DNA of 9,207 bases from Pseudomonadota bacterium (GCA_023430705.1 JAEYZJ010000105.1:1-9207), one strand, 5' to 3'. Positions 1 to 6,609 are shown, counted from the first letter of the stretch. Translations and numbers: made by a program. The notes: generated from the sequence alone by a model not told the origin.

Positions 1-362
1 CGTACTTTCTCGCCGTATACTCCATGCAGCCCGAGGACCTTGCCCGGTTCAGGGCACTGCCGAAGGAGCAGCAGAAGGAGGTCGATGATGCTGGACTGCC
101 GGCATGGGCCGACTGGGAAAAGCGAAACGCAACGCACCTGCGGAACCTTGGCGGCATGGTAGGCAAGACTGTTCGCGCGCACAAGGACGGCAGCATCGCT
201 CCCGCCAGCAACAGCTTCTGCGGCTACGTTGTGGTAGAGGCCGAAAGCGCGGAGGCCGCTGCGCTTCTCTTTGTCGATCATCCTCACCTGAAGCTGTTCC
301 CGGGTGACGGTGTCGATGTGATGCCCTTTCTTTCAGGTCCCGACCGCAACTGGACTGCCTGA
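1..362 (+). CDS. YCII-related (YciI/DGPF-like) small protein, 5' end cut by window edge
   Basis: This is a small soluble protein of the YCII-related superfamily, which has a ferredoxin-like fold; no substrate can be assigned. The first ATG is at 24, but the same frame is open to the left edge and reads YFLAVYS immediately before that Met. This is the usual first beta strand of the family (M-K/T-Y-F-L-x-x-Y-S), and no Shine-Dalgarno sequence precedes position 24. I therefore treat the gene as 5'-truncated, with the first whole codon at 3 and the true start just outside. A conserved-looking C-terminal block reads VDHPHLKLFPGDGVDVMPFL, with the His-Pro and FPGD pattern typical of these proteins. 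TGA is at 360-362. The gene converges on the leftward operon, with 29 bp between the stop codons. Family assignment comes from recalled motif patterns and is moderately sure; function is unknown. Confidence 0.7.
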   Translation, partial: YFLAVYSMQPEDLARFRALPKEQQKEVDDAGLPAWADWEKRNATHLRNLGGMVGKTVRAHKDGSIAPASNSFCGYVVVEAESAEAAALLFVDHPHLKLFPGDGVDVMPFLSGPDRNWTA

Positions 363-395
363 CAAGCGGACATCCGCGAGACATCGGCCTGTCAG
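359..395. terminator. Possible bidirectional hairpin between convergent genes
   Basis: CTGACA (359-364) pairs with TGTCAG (390-395), enclosing a second small stem GCGG-ACAT-CCGC (366-377). The structure spans both stop codons of the convergent genes ending at 362 and 392. Stems are short and no T-run follows on either strand, so termination is only a suggestion. Confidence 0.25.
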
Positions 396-1024
396 CCCCA
401 GATCACACGCTCGAAGCCTATGGGCTCGCCCGGCGGCCGGTCGGCGAAGATCTCGTCGCGCGCGACGAACTCCGTGAAACCGCCTGCGGGCGACCAGATC
501 GCATGCAGCTCGGCGGGCATGCCCTCCTCGTCGGAGAAGGTGACGATGCGGCGCCCGACGTCGTCCGGCACGGGATCGGGGTTGGTTGCCTGGAAATAAT
601 TCCGCTGCTCGGCGAGGAAACGCTCGAGCTTCCCGTGTGCCTGGCTGACGAGCGAGGCCGAGGCCCTGCTCGCATTCTCGTCAGCATGCTGGAGCCTTAG
701 CGAGACGTGCAGGATCAGCCGCTCGCTCGCCAGCGTATAGAACCACCGTCCGCCGGTGCCGCGGGCGATGTAGCCAAAAGCGACCCCCGACGCGGGCCAG
801 CCGGTGTCGAGCGCCGCCGCGATGTCCCCGGGGGTCGCGAGCTCGAGGAGGGCCGGATCGGTGGCGAACAACCGCCCAAGGCTCGCTTCTTCGAGGCGCG
901 GGGCAAGAGCCTCGGGGATCGGCGGCATGGAAATGCCGAGGTCCTGCACGAGCCAAACCGCTGCCTGCAGCGGCGTGTCGGTGTCGGGCAGGCCGGAGTC
1001 CGGGCGTTCGGTTTGCAGGTCCAT
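392..1024 (-). CDS. Acidic hypothetical protein, probable partner of the upstream kinase-like effector
   Basis: I do not recognise this 210-residue protein. It has no signal peptide or membrane segment and should be cytoplasmic. It is clearly acidic (about 31 Asp/Glu against about 17 Arg/Lys by eye) and has one lysine in the whole sequence. Residues about 18-75 look helical and leucine/alanine-rich. The centre (GYIARGTGGRWFYTLASERL) looks like beta hairpins, followed by a helix (SASLVSQAHGKLERFLAEQ) and a beta-rich C-terminus. The ATG at 1024 is preceded by GAGGG at 1033-1037 with an 8-nt spacer. That ribosome binding site overlaps the TGA of the 551-residue gene, so translation is probably coupled. 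An acidic protein encoded directly after a putative secreted effector suits a type III-type chaperone or an immunity/antitoxin protein. Typical type III chaperones are shorter (about 130-170 residues). The role is inference. Confidence 0.8.
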   Translation of the reverse strand: MDLQTERPDSGLPDTDTPLQAAVWLVQDLGISMPPIPEALAPRLEEASLGRLFATDPALLELATPGDIAAALDTGWPASGVAFGYIARGTGGRWFYTLASERLILHVSLRLQHADENASRASASLVSQAHGKLERFLAEQRNYFQATNPDPVPDDVGRRIVTFSDEEGMPAELHAIWSPAGGFTEFVARDEIFADRPPGEPIGFERVIWG

Positions 1025-1032
1025 GTGCTTTG

Positions 1033-1038
1033 CCCTCA
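1033..1038 (-). promoter_or_regulatory. Ribosome binding site overlapping the upstream stop codon
   Basis: On the minus strand the sequence reads TGAGGG. TGA (1036-1038) ends the kinase-like gene, and GAGGG (1033-1037) is the Shine-Dalgarno sequence of the 210-residue gene. Terminating ribosomes would sit on the next initiation site, which indicates translational coupling of the pair. Confidence 0.6.
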
Positions 1039-2691
1039 GTGTTTCGCCATATCGAGCGGGACGAGCGGCGCCGAGGACTTGCCAAGGGTCTTGGCCTCGC
1101 GCTGCACGTAGCTCCGCTCCTCGGATACCTGCAGGAATTCGCCGACGTTGAGCGTCCTGCCGGACTTCTGGTCGACCCCCGTCCAGGTCTCGAAGTTGTC
1201 CACCACGCGGCCGGATTTGAGCAGACCGTCGGCGTGATCCTTGAGGAGTTTCAGCCGGCTGCAGGCGGACGAGACTTCCTCGGGCGAGAATTCGGGCCCG
1301 AGGCGCGCCTTGAAGGTGTCTTCGCTCATCCCCTTCAGGTTGTCGTACATGGCGCGGCTCATCAGCGGAGGCGGACCGCCATAGGTGCTCTTGAGATCGT
1401 CCCGGAGCGGCTTGCCGTCATCGAGACTGTCGAGCTTCTTCATGCCCGGTCCCATGCACATGTCGTTGTCGATGCCGGTGATCTTGGCTGTGTTGCCGGT
1501 GACCTGGATGAAGATGTTCTCGGGCTGCCGGTCCATCTGGGCCATCAGGCAGTCCACTGTCTGCAGGTCGAGCAGGCCCTTCTGGATGCTGGCGGTCAGG
1601 GGCGGGTTGGAGTTGCCTGTATAGGGGATGTCCTTGAAGTCGACGGTCGTCTTCTGCCACACGCCGTTGTCGTCCTTGCGGACACCGTAGTTCTTCAGGT
1701 TGTCGAGCCAGCCCATGGCAAGTTCGTCATCAAACTTCTGGATGTCTTTCGCGTCGGTCACCGGCACCTCGTGCTTGTAGATGACCGACTCGCCGGGAGC
1801 CTTGTGCATCGCGAGCCCGGCCTGCCCGTTGTGGATGACGATGTCGGGCTTCGGGATCGACTGACCGATGCCAAGTTCCCGGGCGACATTGGCGGAAGCA
1901 ACGTTCCTGGCTCCCATGCGCATGTCCTGCTGGTCGAAGCCGGTCACCGATTCCCCGGCCATCAGCTTCTCGGCCTGCTTGGACAGGCCTTTCACGACGC
2001 GCACATCGGTGCCGTAGGCGAGGAGCGACACCGTGTTGGCCTTGCCCGCCCCGAAATTGTCCTTCGACTTGCTCTTGTCGATGGACTGGTCGTTCATGTC
2101 CTTGTTGTAGGACGACACGTCGGTGATACCGCCACGCAGCAGTGTCAGCGCGTCGGGCAGATCGAGCGATTTGCCGTCGGTGTTCTTCAGCTTGGACAGG
2201 TCGTCCAGCCGCCCCAGTTCGTCGAGCGCCATCTGCTTCAACTCGGTCATGACGCCGCGACGGCCCGCCTTGGAGTCCGAATTGGCGTGTTTGGCCTCGT
2301 AGGCCTCGGCCTGCGCGACGACCGACGTCAGCTCGTGCCTGAGTTCGTCGATTTTGGCCTTGCCGACGTCGGAGAGGTTCGTGCCGCCGAGCTTGCCCAG
2401 CTTGTCCTGGTAGGCCTCAAGGTGCCCCAGCGCTCCCTTGTAGGCCTCCGAGTTTGTCTTCAGCGTCTTGCCGAAGATGGTTATGTCGGTCTTGGGGGCG
2501 CCTCCCATCCGGGCCACAAGCTCCGAACCGGAAAGCACGCCGTGGCTGGCCTTGGCATCGTGCGGCGAGGGGGGTGGCGCAGTGGTTCCAACGCCTTTGG
2601 CAAGCGGATTGTCCGTCTTGACGCCATCATCCTTGAAAAGCGGGTTCGTCTGCCACTGGACACCGCCGCCCGGCCCGGAAATACCCGACAT
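1036..2691 (-). CDS. Putative secreted effector with PI3/4-kinase-like (HipA-like) kinase domain
   Basis: This 551-residue protein likely transfers phosphate to a protein or lipid. Residues 1-55 are Gly/Pro/Ser/Thr/Asn-rich and probably disordered, with no Sec signal, as in many type III or type IV secretion substrates. Residues about 80-170 look helical. The kinase half follows: candidate ATP lysine K234 (DVRVVKGL), an alpha-C-like helix with E272 (NVASANVARELG), an N-lobe strand-turn (IVIHNGQAGLAMHKAPGE, about 285-301), and a catalytic loop MDRQPENIFI with D387, R388 and N392. The metal-binding segment ITGIDND has D408 in the position of the kinase DFG Asp. Spacing and sequence resemble PI3/4-kinase and HipA-like folds, which use D-R-x-x-x-N then I-D. 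The C-terminal ~130 residues are helical and unassigned. ATG at 2691 has GAGGTGG (2695-2701) 3 nt upstream, or 6 nt from its GAGG core. Kinase fold is likely; secretion and target are inference. A cytoplasmic toxin-type kinase is the alternative. Confidence 0.75.
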   Translation of the reverse strand: MSGISGPGGGVQWQTNPLFKDDGVKTDNPLAKGVGTTAPPPSPHDAKASHGVLSGSELVARMGGAPKTDITIFGKTLKTNSEAYKGALGHLEAYQDKLGKLGGTNLSDVGKAKIDELRHELTSVVAQAEAYEAKHANSDSKAGRRGVMTELKQMALDELGRLDDLSKLKNTDGKSLDLPDALTLLRGGITDVSSYNKDMNDQSIDKSKSKDNFGAGKANTVSLLAYGTDVRVVKGLSKQAEKLMAGESVTGFDQQDMRMGARNVASANVARELGIGQSIPKPDIVIHNGQAGLAMHKAPGESVIYKHEVPVTDAKDIQKFDDELAMGWLDNLKNYGVRKDDNGVWQKTTVDFKDIPYTGNSNPPLTASIQKGLLDLQTVDCLMAQMDRQPENIFIQVTGNTAKITGIDNDMCMGPGMKKLDSLDDGKPLRDDLKSTYGGPPPLMSRAMYDNLKGMSEDTFKARLGPEFSPEEVSSACSRLKLLKDHADGLLKSGRVVDNFETWTGVDQKSGRTLNVGEFLQVSEERSYVQREAKTLGKSSAPLVPLDMAKH

Positions 2692-3004
2692 GCTCCACCT
2701 CAGGTCGTTGGATCACCCGGAGGATAGGGACCACGGACATCGGACGGAGTGACGAAAGTTACTCGGCCCGTCGACCGGTTGAGCGACCGCCTACCCCCCC
2801 GCTGGAAATCTCCGACTTTCCCGTACCGGGCTGGGCGCCTGATTGCGCAAACCCTGGCGGCCTCTCTCCTCGTCACAACGACCGTCCCCACGCTTTCCTC
2901 CACCCCTGCCACCTATTTTCTGCGCGGGCTGAAACTCCCTTTTCGCGGGGGCCGTAGCTGCGTCCGATCGCTCAGCCGAGTGGATCCAAGAAAAGGAGCA
3001 GACA
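2692..3004. promoter_or_regulatory. Divergent intergenic region between kinase-like effector and FAS1 gene
   Basis: This 313-bp stretch separates two divergent starts and must hold both promoters. I see no convincing coding sequence: the open frames across it lack family resemblance and a ribosome binding site. Visible elements are the Shine-Dalgarno GAGGTGG for the leftward gene (2695-2701), a short hairpin at 2747-2764, and AAGGAG (2993-2998) for the FAS1 gene. I could not recognise a rhizobial tts box, a sigma-54 site, or an EcfG-type GGAAC/CGTT pair with correct spacing. Confidence 0.5.
2747..2764. repeat. Short inverted repeat with GAAA loop upstream of effector gene
   Basis: GAGTGAC (2747-2753), loop GAAA, and GTTACTC (2758-2764) form a 7-bp stem with one G-T wobble. 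On the plus strand the loop is a GNRA tetraloop. The site lies about 55-75 bp upstream of the effector start, so it could be an operator or a 5' leader hairpin; the sequence does not decide which. Confidence 0.35.
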
Positions 3005-3499
3005 ATGAAGTTTCTCAATGCAGCAGCCCTCGCCACCGCACTTGCAGCCGCTTCGCTGGCGGGCACGTCGGCCCATGCCGCAAACGTCGTCGAGACGGCC
3101 CAGTCCGTCGGTACCTTCAACACCTTGCTCGCCGCGGCGCAGGCGGCGGGCCTCGCCGATGCGCTGGCCACCACGGAAAACATCACGGTCTTCGCCCCGA
3201 CCGACGACGCCTTCGCGGCGCTGCCGGCCGGCACGGTCGACAACCTGCTGAAGCCCGAGAACAAGGACCAGCTCGTCGCCATCCTCACCATGCACGTCCT
3301 GCCGCGGGTGCTGGAATCGAACCAGCTGCTGGCCAAGCCCTTCCACGTCAAGACGCTGAATCCGTCCGAGCGGCTGACGCTCTCGGCCACGAGCGGCGGG
3401 GTCACGGTTGCCGGCTCGAACACCGCCAGGGTGGTGCAGGCCGATGTCGAGGCCGATAACGGGGTGATCCACGTCATCGATACGGTTCTCCTGCCGTAA
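3005..3499 (+). CDS. Secreted FAS1 (fasciclin) domain protein
   Basis: This is a 164-residue exported protein made of one FAS1 domain, a fold linked to adhesion and cell-surface interactions. Residues 1-26 are a Sec signal peptide: a Lys at position 2, a hydrophobic Ala/Leu core, and cleavage probably after AHA or AHAA. The mature part carries both FAS1 hallmarks: H1-like ITVFAPTDDAFAALP (about 60-74), a central helix ending in ILTMHVLP, and H2-like VIHVIDTVLLP at the extreme C-terminus. It is the usual size of single-FAS1 alphaproteobacterial proteins, among them the rhizobial Nex18 type from recall. The ATG at 3005 follows AAGGAG (2993-2998) by 6 nt. The gene is monocistronic, starting after a divergent region and ending at a strong hairpin. 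The mature protein could be periplasmic or extracellular; no lipobox or membrane anchor is visible. Ligand and role are unknown. Confidence 0.92.
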   Translation: MKFLNAAALATALAAASLAGTSAHAANVVETAQSVGTFNTLLAAAQAAGLADALATTENITVFAPTDDAFAALPAGTVDNLLKPENKDQLVAILTMHVLPRVLESNQLLAKPFHVKTLNPSERLTLSATSGGVTVAGSNTARVVQADVEADNGVIHVIDTVLLP

Positions 3500-3507
3500 C
3501 GAACCCT

Positions 3508-3541
3508 GTACGCCTGTCGGGCATTATCCCGGCAGGCGTAC
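3508..3541 (+). terminator. Long hairpin downstream of the FAS1 gene
   Basis: The 14-nt arm GTACGCCTGTCGGG (3508-3521) pairs with 3528-3541 around a 6-nt loop CATTAT, with a single G-U wobble. An outer CCCT (3504-3507) can pair with AGGG (3545-3548) past a 3-nt bulge. It starts 8 nt after the FAS1 stop. No T-tract follows, so it may end transcription with help or protect the 3' end of the mRNA. It separates the FAS1 gene from the ABC operon. Confidence 0.6.
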
Positions 3542-3604
3542 CATAGGGATGTTCTGGCGGTTCCGCCCTGACCGGCGAAGCCGCCCGGCATCGACTGGCA
3601 TACC

Positions 3605-3610
3605 CTGGAG
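3605..3610 (+). promoter_or_regulatory. Ribosome binding site supporting a TTG start
   Basis: CTGGAG at 3605-3610 lies 9 nt before the TTG at 3620. Using TTG gives a basic N-terminus leading directly into a membrane anchor, as expected for membrane fusion proteins. A later in-frame ATG would remove the anchor. Confidence 0.5.
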
Positions 3611-3619
3611 AGTTTTTAG

Positions 3620-4714
3620 TTGAGCGAAGTCAAGGGTCTGGTCGCCAAGCGTCGGCGCCGTCGGGTCGTCTGGTGGCTTGTCCTTGCAGCGATCGCAGTC
3701 GTCATCGGAGCCTGGGCCCTGACCAGCCGGCCCTGGGAAACGAGGCCGGCCGTCGTCGCGGTGGAAACCGTGACCCCCGGTCCCGCGAGCCGCGTCCTCG
3801 CCGTCAACGGCCGCATCATGCCGGCCGAGCAGGTGGAGATCAGTTCGACCGTCACCGGTCGCGTCCTCCGCGTCGCGGTCGAGGAAGGGGAGGCCGTCAC
3901 GAAAGGCACTCCGCTCCTCGTCATCGACGACACCCAGCAGCGGACCGCGGTCGCGCAGGTGCGCTCGCAGCTCGACGCGGCCGAGGCCCAGCGCAACCAG
4001 GCGCAGCTGGACCTCGAGCGCGCGCAGGCCCTGCGCGACTCCGTATCCCGCAAGTCGCTCGACGATGCCCGGCTGGCCCTCGATACCGCACAAAAGGAAG
4101 TGGACCGGCTCGCCTCGCTGCTCGAGCAGACCGAGGCGCTGCTCGCCGAGTACACCGTCGAGGCCCCCTTCGACGGCACCATCCTCAGCCGCGGCGCGGA
4201 CCCCGGCCAGGTGGTCAGCAACTCGACCGCGCTGTTCCTGCTGGCCGATCTCAGCACCCTGATGGCCGAGGCCAGCGTCGACGAGCTCTATGCCTCCGAA
4301 GTCCACCGCGGGCTCCCGGTCAAGGCGCGGCCGGCCGGCCGTGCCGGGCTGCTCGATGGTGAGGTCAGCTATGTCTCGCCGCGTGTCGATGCGTCGACCG
4401 GCGGGCGGCTGGTGCGGGTCGCGCTGCCCGGCGCCGGCGAGCTGGCGCTGCCGGTGGGTCTCACCGTGATGCTCAACATCATCGTCGAGGAGAGCCCCGA
4501 CGCGATCACCATTCCCCGCAGTGCGCTGATCGGCGGCGGCGAGCCGTCGGTCTATCTCGTCGAGGACGGCAAGGCGATGCGCCGGCCGATCCAGTACATC
4601 GACTGGCCGTCGGAACGTTTGATGATCACGGCCGGCCTGGCCTCGGGCGACATGCTGGTCGTCGACAGCCGGCTGGTGAAGGGGGAGGGGGCGCCCGTCG
4701 CCCCGAGGCAGTAG
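3620..4714 (+). CDS. ABC exporter membrane fusion protein (MacA/DevB/HlyD-like)
   Basis: This 364-residue periplasmic adaptor would connect an inner-membrane ABC exporter to an outer-membrane channel. A basic cytoplasmic stretch (KRRRRR, 10-15) precedes a single membrane segment (about 16-35). The first half of the barrel-sandwich (lipoyl-like) domain follows at about 65-105 (TVTGRVLRVAVEEGEAV). Residues about 106-178 form an alternating Ala/Gln/Leu/Glu coiled-coil hairpin, short compared with HlyD. The second lipoyl half is at about 179-215 (YTVEAPFDGTILSRGADPG), the classic signature of the family. A beta-barrel domain (about 216-290) and a membrane-proximal domain follow. The gene starts with TTG at 3620, behind CTGGAG. 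It is the first gene of a three-gene operon whose order (adaptor, permease, ATPase) matches the DevBCA type. No outer-membrane channel gene is present, so it probably uses a TolC encoded elsewhere. Cargo is not readable. Confidence 0.9.
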   Translation: MSEVKGLVAKRRRRRVVWWLVLAAIAVVIGAWALTSRPWETRPAVVAVETVTPGPASRVLAVNGRIMPAEQVEISSTVTGRVLRVAVEEGEAVTKGTPLLVIDDTQQRTAVAQVRSQLDAAEAQRNQAQLDLERAQALRDSVSRKSLDDARLALDTAQKEVDRLASLLEQTEALLAEYTVEAPFDGTILSRGADPGQVVSNSTALFLLADLSTLMAEASVDELYASEVHRGLPVKARPAGRAGLLDGEVSYVSPRVDASTGGRLVRVALPGAGELALPVGLTVMLNIIVEESPDAITIPRSALIGGGEPSVYLVEDGKAMRRPIQYIDWPSERLMITAGLASGDMLVVDSRLVKGEGAPVAPRQ

Positions 4715-4717
4715 GCC

Positions 4718-5920
4718 GTGCTCTACAGCTTCAAGATCGCCACGCGCTATCTCACCGCCAATCGCGGACAGTCCCTGCTGCTCGTCTTCGGGGTTGCCGT
4801 CGGCGTCTATGTCTTCGTCTTCATGAGCGCCCTGATCGGCGGGCTTGCGGTGCTGCTCACCGACCGCACCGTCGGCAGCATCGCCCATATCGTGATCGAG
4901 CCGGCCGACCGGGACCCCGTCGCGCTCGTCGATGACGGGGAGACGCTGCTCGCCGTCCTCAAGTCGAGCCAGCAGCGCTCGGTGCTGCAGTCGGCCGAGG
5001 CCTACCTGCCCATCATCGAGGCGACGCCGGGTGTTGCCGTGGTGGTCGGCAAGGTCACCGGCAACGGCTTTCTCGTGAAGGGCGAGGCGGTGGCTCCGGT
5101 GCAGATCGTCGGCCTCGAGGCCAAGGACATCTCCGCCATCGCCGACATCGCCGCGCATCTCGTCGCCGGATCCACCGACCTGACGCTCGGCACCGCCGTC
5201 ATCGGCAAGGGCCTTGCCGACAAGCTCGGCGTCGGCGTCGGCCAGTCGCTGATCCTCCGCTCCGAGCGGGACATAGAGCAGTCCGTCACCATCGGCGGCA
5301 TCTTCGAGCTGGGCGTTTCGGGCGTCGACGACACGACCGTGTTCCTGAACATCCGGGCCGCGCGCGTCCTCCTCGACCTGCCCGAAGGGCTGTCGCGCTA
5401 CGAGATCAAGCTCGACGACCTGCAGCAGGCGGTCGCCGTCGCCGGCGACCTCGAGGCGCGGACCGGCCTCAAGGCCACCCCCTGGCAGGAGCAGAACGCC
5501 CAGCTCCTCGAAGGCCTCACGGCACAGGCGCGATCGGGCGACCTCATCAAGGGCTTTGCGCTGGTCACCATCATCATCGGGGTGGCGAGCGCGCTGCTCC
5601 TCTCCACCTACCGGCGACAGAGCGAGATCGGCATCATGCGGGCCATGGGCGCGAGCCGCGGCTTCGTCATCTTCGTCTTCGTCATCCAGGGCGCGCTCAT
5701 CGGCCTCGCCGGCGGGCTGCTGGGGGCGGGGCTGGGATACCTGTCGCTGCTGCCTTTCCCGCCACCCCAGGACACCGGCGGCGGCGGCCTCCCCATCGAC
5801 TACCGGCAGGGCGCCTATGGCGCGGCCATCGCGCTCACGCTCATCGGCGCCGTCCTTGCCGCCATCTGGCCGGCCTACGCCGCGTCGCGTGTCGATCCCG
5901 TCAAGGCGATCGGCCCATGA
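4718..5920 (+). CDS. ABC exporter permease, FtsX/MacB/DevC type
   Basis: This 400-residue inner-membrane subunit belongs to the type VII (MacB/LolC-like) mechanotransmission exporters. The N-terminal amphipathic stretch FKIATRYLTANRGQ leads into TM1 (about 19-46). A large periplasmic domain (about 50-272, MacB_PCD-like) follows, containing the conserved-looking IGKGLADKLGVGVGQ segment. Three more membrane segments then lie at about 277-296, 315-343 and 365-389. Between TM2 and TM3 is the FtsX coupling loop RRQSEIGIMRAMGASRGFV, which contacts the ATPase. The C-terminus RVDPVKAI is the usual ending of this family. Length and topology fit a DevC-type half permease that pairs with a separate ATPase, unlike MacB where the two are fused. 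It begins with GTG, 3 nt after the adaptor stop, with only a weak ribosome binding site, so it is probably coupled. Its TGA overlaps the ATPase ATG. Confidence 0.92.
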   Translation: MLYSFKIATRYLTANRGQSLLLVFGVAVGVYVFVFMSALIGGLAVLLTDRTVGSIAHIVIEPADRDPVALVDDGETLLAVLKSSQQRSVLQSAEAYLPIIEATPGVAVVVGKVTGNGFLVKGEAVAPVQIVGLEAKDISAIADIAAHLVAGSTDLTLGTAVIGKGLADKLGVGVGQSLILRSERDIEQSVTIGGIFELGVSGVDDTTVFLNIRAARVLLDLPEGLSRYEIKLDDLQQAVAVAGDLEARTGLKATPWQEQNAQLLEGLTAQARSGDLIKGFALVTIIIGVASALLLSTYRRQSEIGIMRAMGASRGFVIFVFVIQGALIGLAGGLLGAGLGYLSLLPFPPPQDTGGGGLPIDYRQGAYGAAIALTLIGAVLAAIWPAYAASRVDPVKAIGP

Positions 5921-6609
5921 GTGCCGGTGAACTGATCGAGGTCCGCGGTCTCGTGAAGAACTACGAGGAGGGCGACAACGTCGCGCGCGTCCTCAAGGGC
6001 GTGGACCTGCAGGTCGAGCGCGGCGAGATGATCGCGCTTCTCGGCCCGTCCGGTTCGGGCAAGTCGACGCTGCTCAACATCCTGGGCACGCTGATGCGGC
6101 CCACCGACGGCTCGCTCAGCATTCTCGGCGAGAACCTCGTAGGCGCCGACGACCTTGTGCTCACCGAGTTCCGCAACCGCCACATCGGCTTCGTCTTCCA
6201 GGCGCACCTGCTGCTGCCCGACTTCACCTCGATGGAGAACGTGATGTTCCCGGCGGCCGCCAGGCATGGCCGCGAGCGCAGGGAGGATCGGGCGCGCGCC
6301 GCCGAACTGCTCGACCGCGTCGGCCTCTCCGACCGTCGCGACTATCTCGCGAGCCAGCTCTCGGGCGGGCAGAAGCAGCGCGTCGCGGTCGCCCGCTCGC
6401 TGATGAACGCGCCCGAACTGGTGCTGGCGGACGAGCCGACCGGCAATCTCGACCGCGAGAGTGCCCAGCGGGTCATGGCACTGCTGACCGAGATCAACGA
6501 GGCAGACCGGACCGGCTTCCTCATATCGACCCACGACGAAAAGATCGCCGCCCGCTGCCGGCGGGAGGTTCACATGGTCGATGGCCGGGTCGTGGACAGC
6601 TCGGAGTAG
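5917..6609 (+). CDS. ABC exporter ATP-binding protein, LolD/MacB/DevA type
   Basis: This 230-residue cytoplasmic ATPase would drive the adaptor-permease complex. All motifs are intact: A-loop region Y16, Walker A GPSGSGKST (43-51), Q-loop Q95 (GFVFQAHLLLPDFTSMENV), signature LSGGQKQRVAVARSL (148-162), Walker B LVLADE (168-173) with the following PTGNLD D-loop, and switch His H206 in STHD. The L-L-P-x-F-T/D-x-x-E-N-V block after the Q-loop is typical of the LolD/MacB subfamily, agreeing with the FtsX-type permease. The ATG at 5917 overlaps the permease TGA (ATGA), implying translational coupling and fixed stoichiometry. The gene ends in a GC-rich hairpin facing the convergent catalase gene. 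Macrolide or peptide efflux, glycolipid export and lipoprotein handling are all possible; the ATPase does not discriminate. Confidence 0.95.
   Translation: MSAGELIEVRGLVKNYEEGDNVARVLKGVDLQVERGEMIALLGPSGSGKSTLLNILGTLMRPTDGSLSILGENLVGADDLVLTEFRNRHIGFVFQAHLLLPDFTSMENVMFPAAARHGRERREDRARAAELLDRVGLSDRRDYLASQLSGGQKQRVAVARSLMNAPELVLADEPTGNLDRESAQRVMALLTEINEADRTGFLISTHDEKIAARCRREVHMVDGRVVDSSE

Noticed and set aside
1036..2691. HipA-type persistence toxin with a HipB antitoxin
   Set aside because: The shared kinase fold is visible, but no helix-turn-helix HipB-like gene is adjacent. The neighbouring 210-residue protein has no DNA-binding look, and the N-terminal half does not resemble HipA.
1030..2727. 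Long 565-codon open frame on the plus strand opposite the kinase-like gene
   Set aside because: It is antisense to a gene with clear kinase motifs and a good ribosome site. Its Val/Gly/Leu/His-rich translation is the usual mirror of GC-rich coding sequence, with no family resemblance.
2692..2860. tts box or hrp box ahead of the effector gene
   Set aside because: No stretch matched the recalled consensus closely enough to call, so type III control is not supported by promoter evidence.
3556..3567. GGCGG-TT-CCGCC palindrome upstream of the adaptor gene
   Set aside because: Five-base arms of pure G/C around two bases are expected by chance at this GC content, and nothing else marks it as an operator.
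3524..5158. Long 544-codon minus-strand open frame across the adaptor and permease genes
   Set aside because: It is extremely rich in Asp, Gly, Arg and His and lacks any domain. It lies opposite two well-supported exporter genes.
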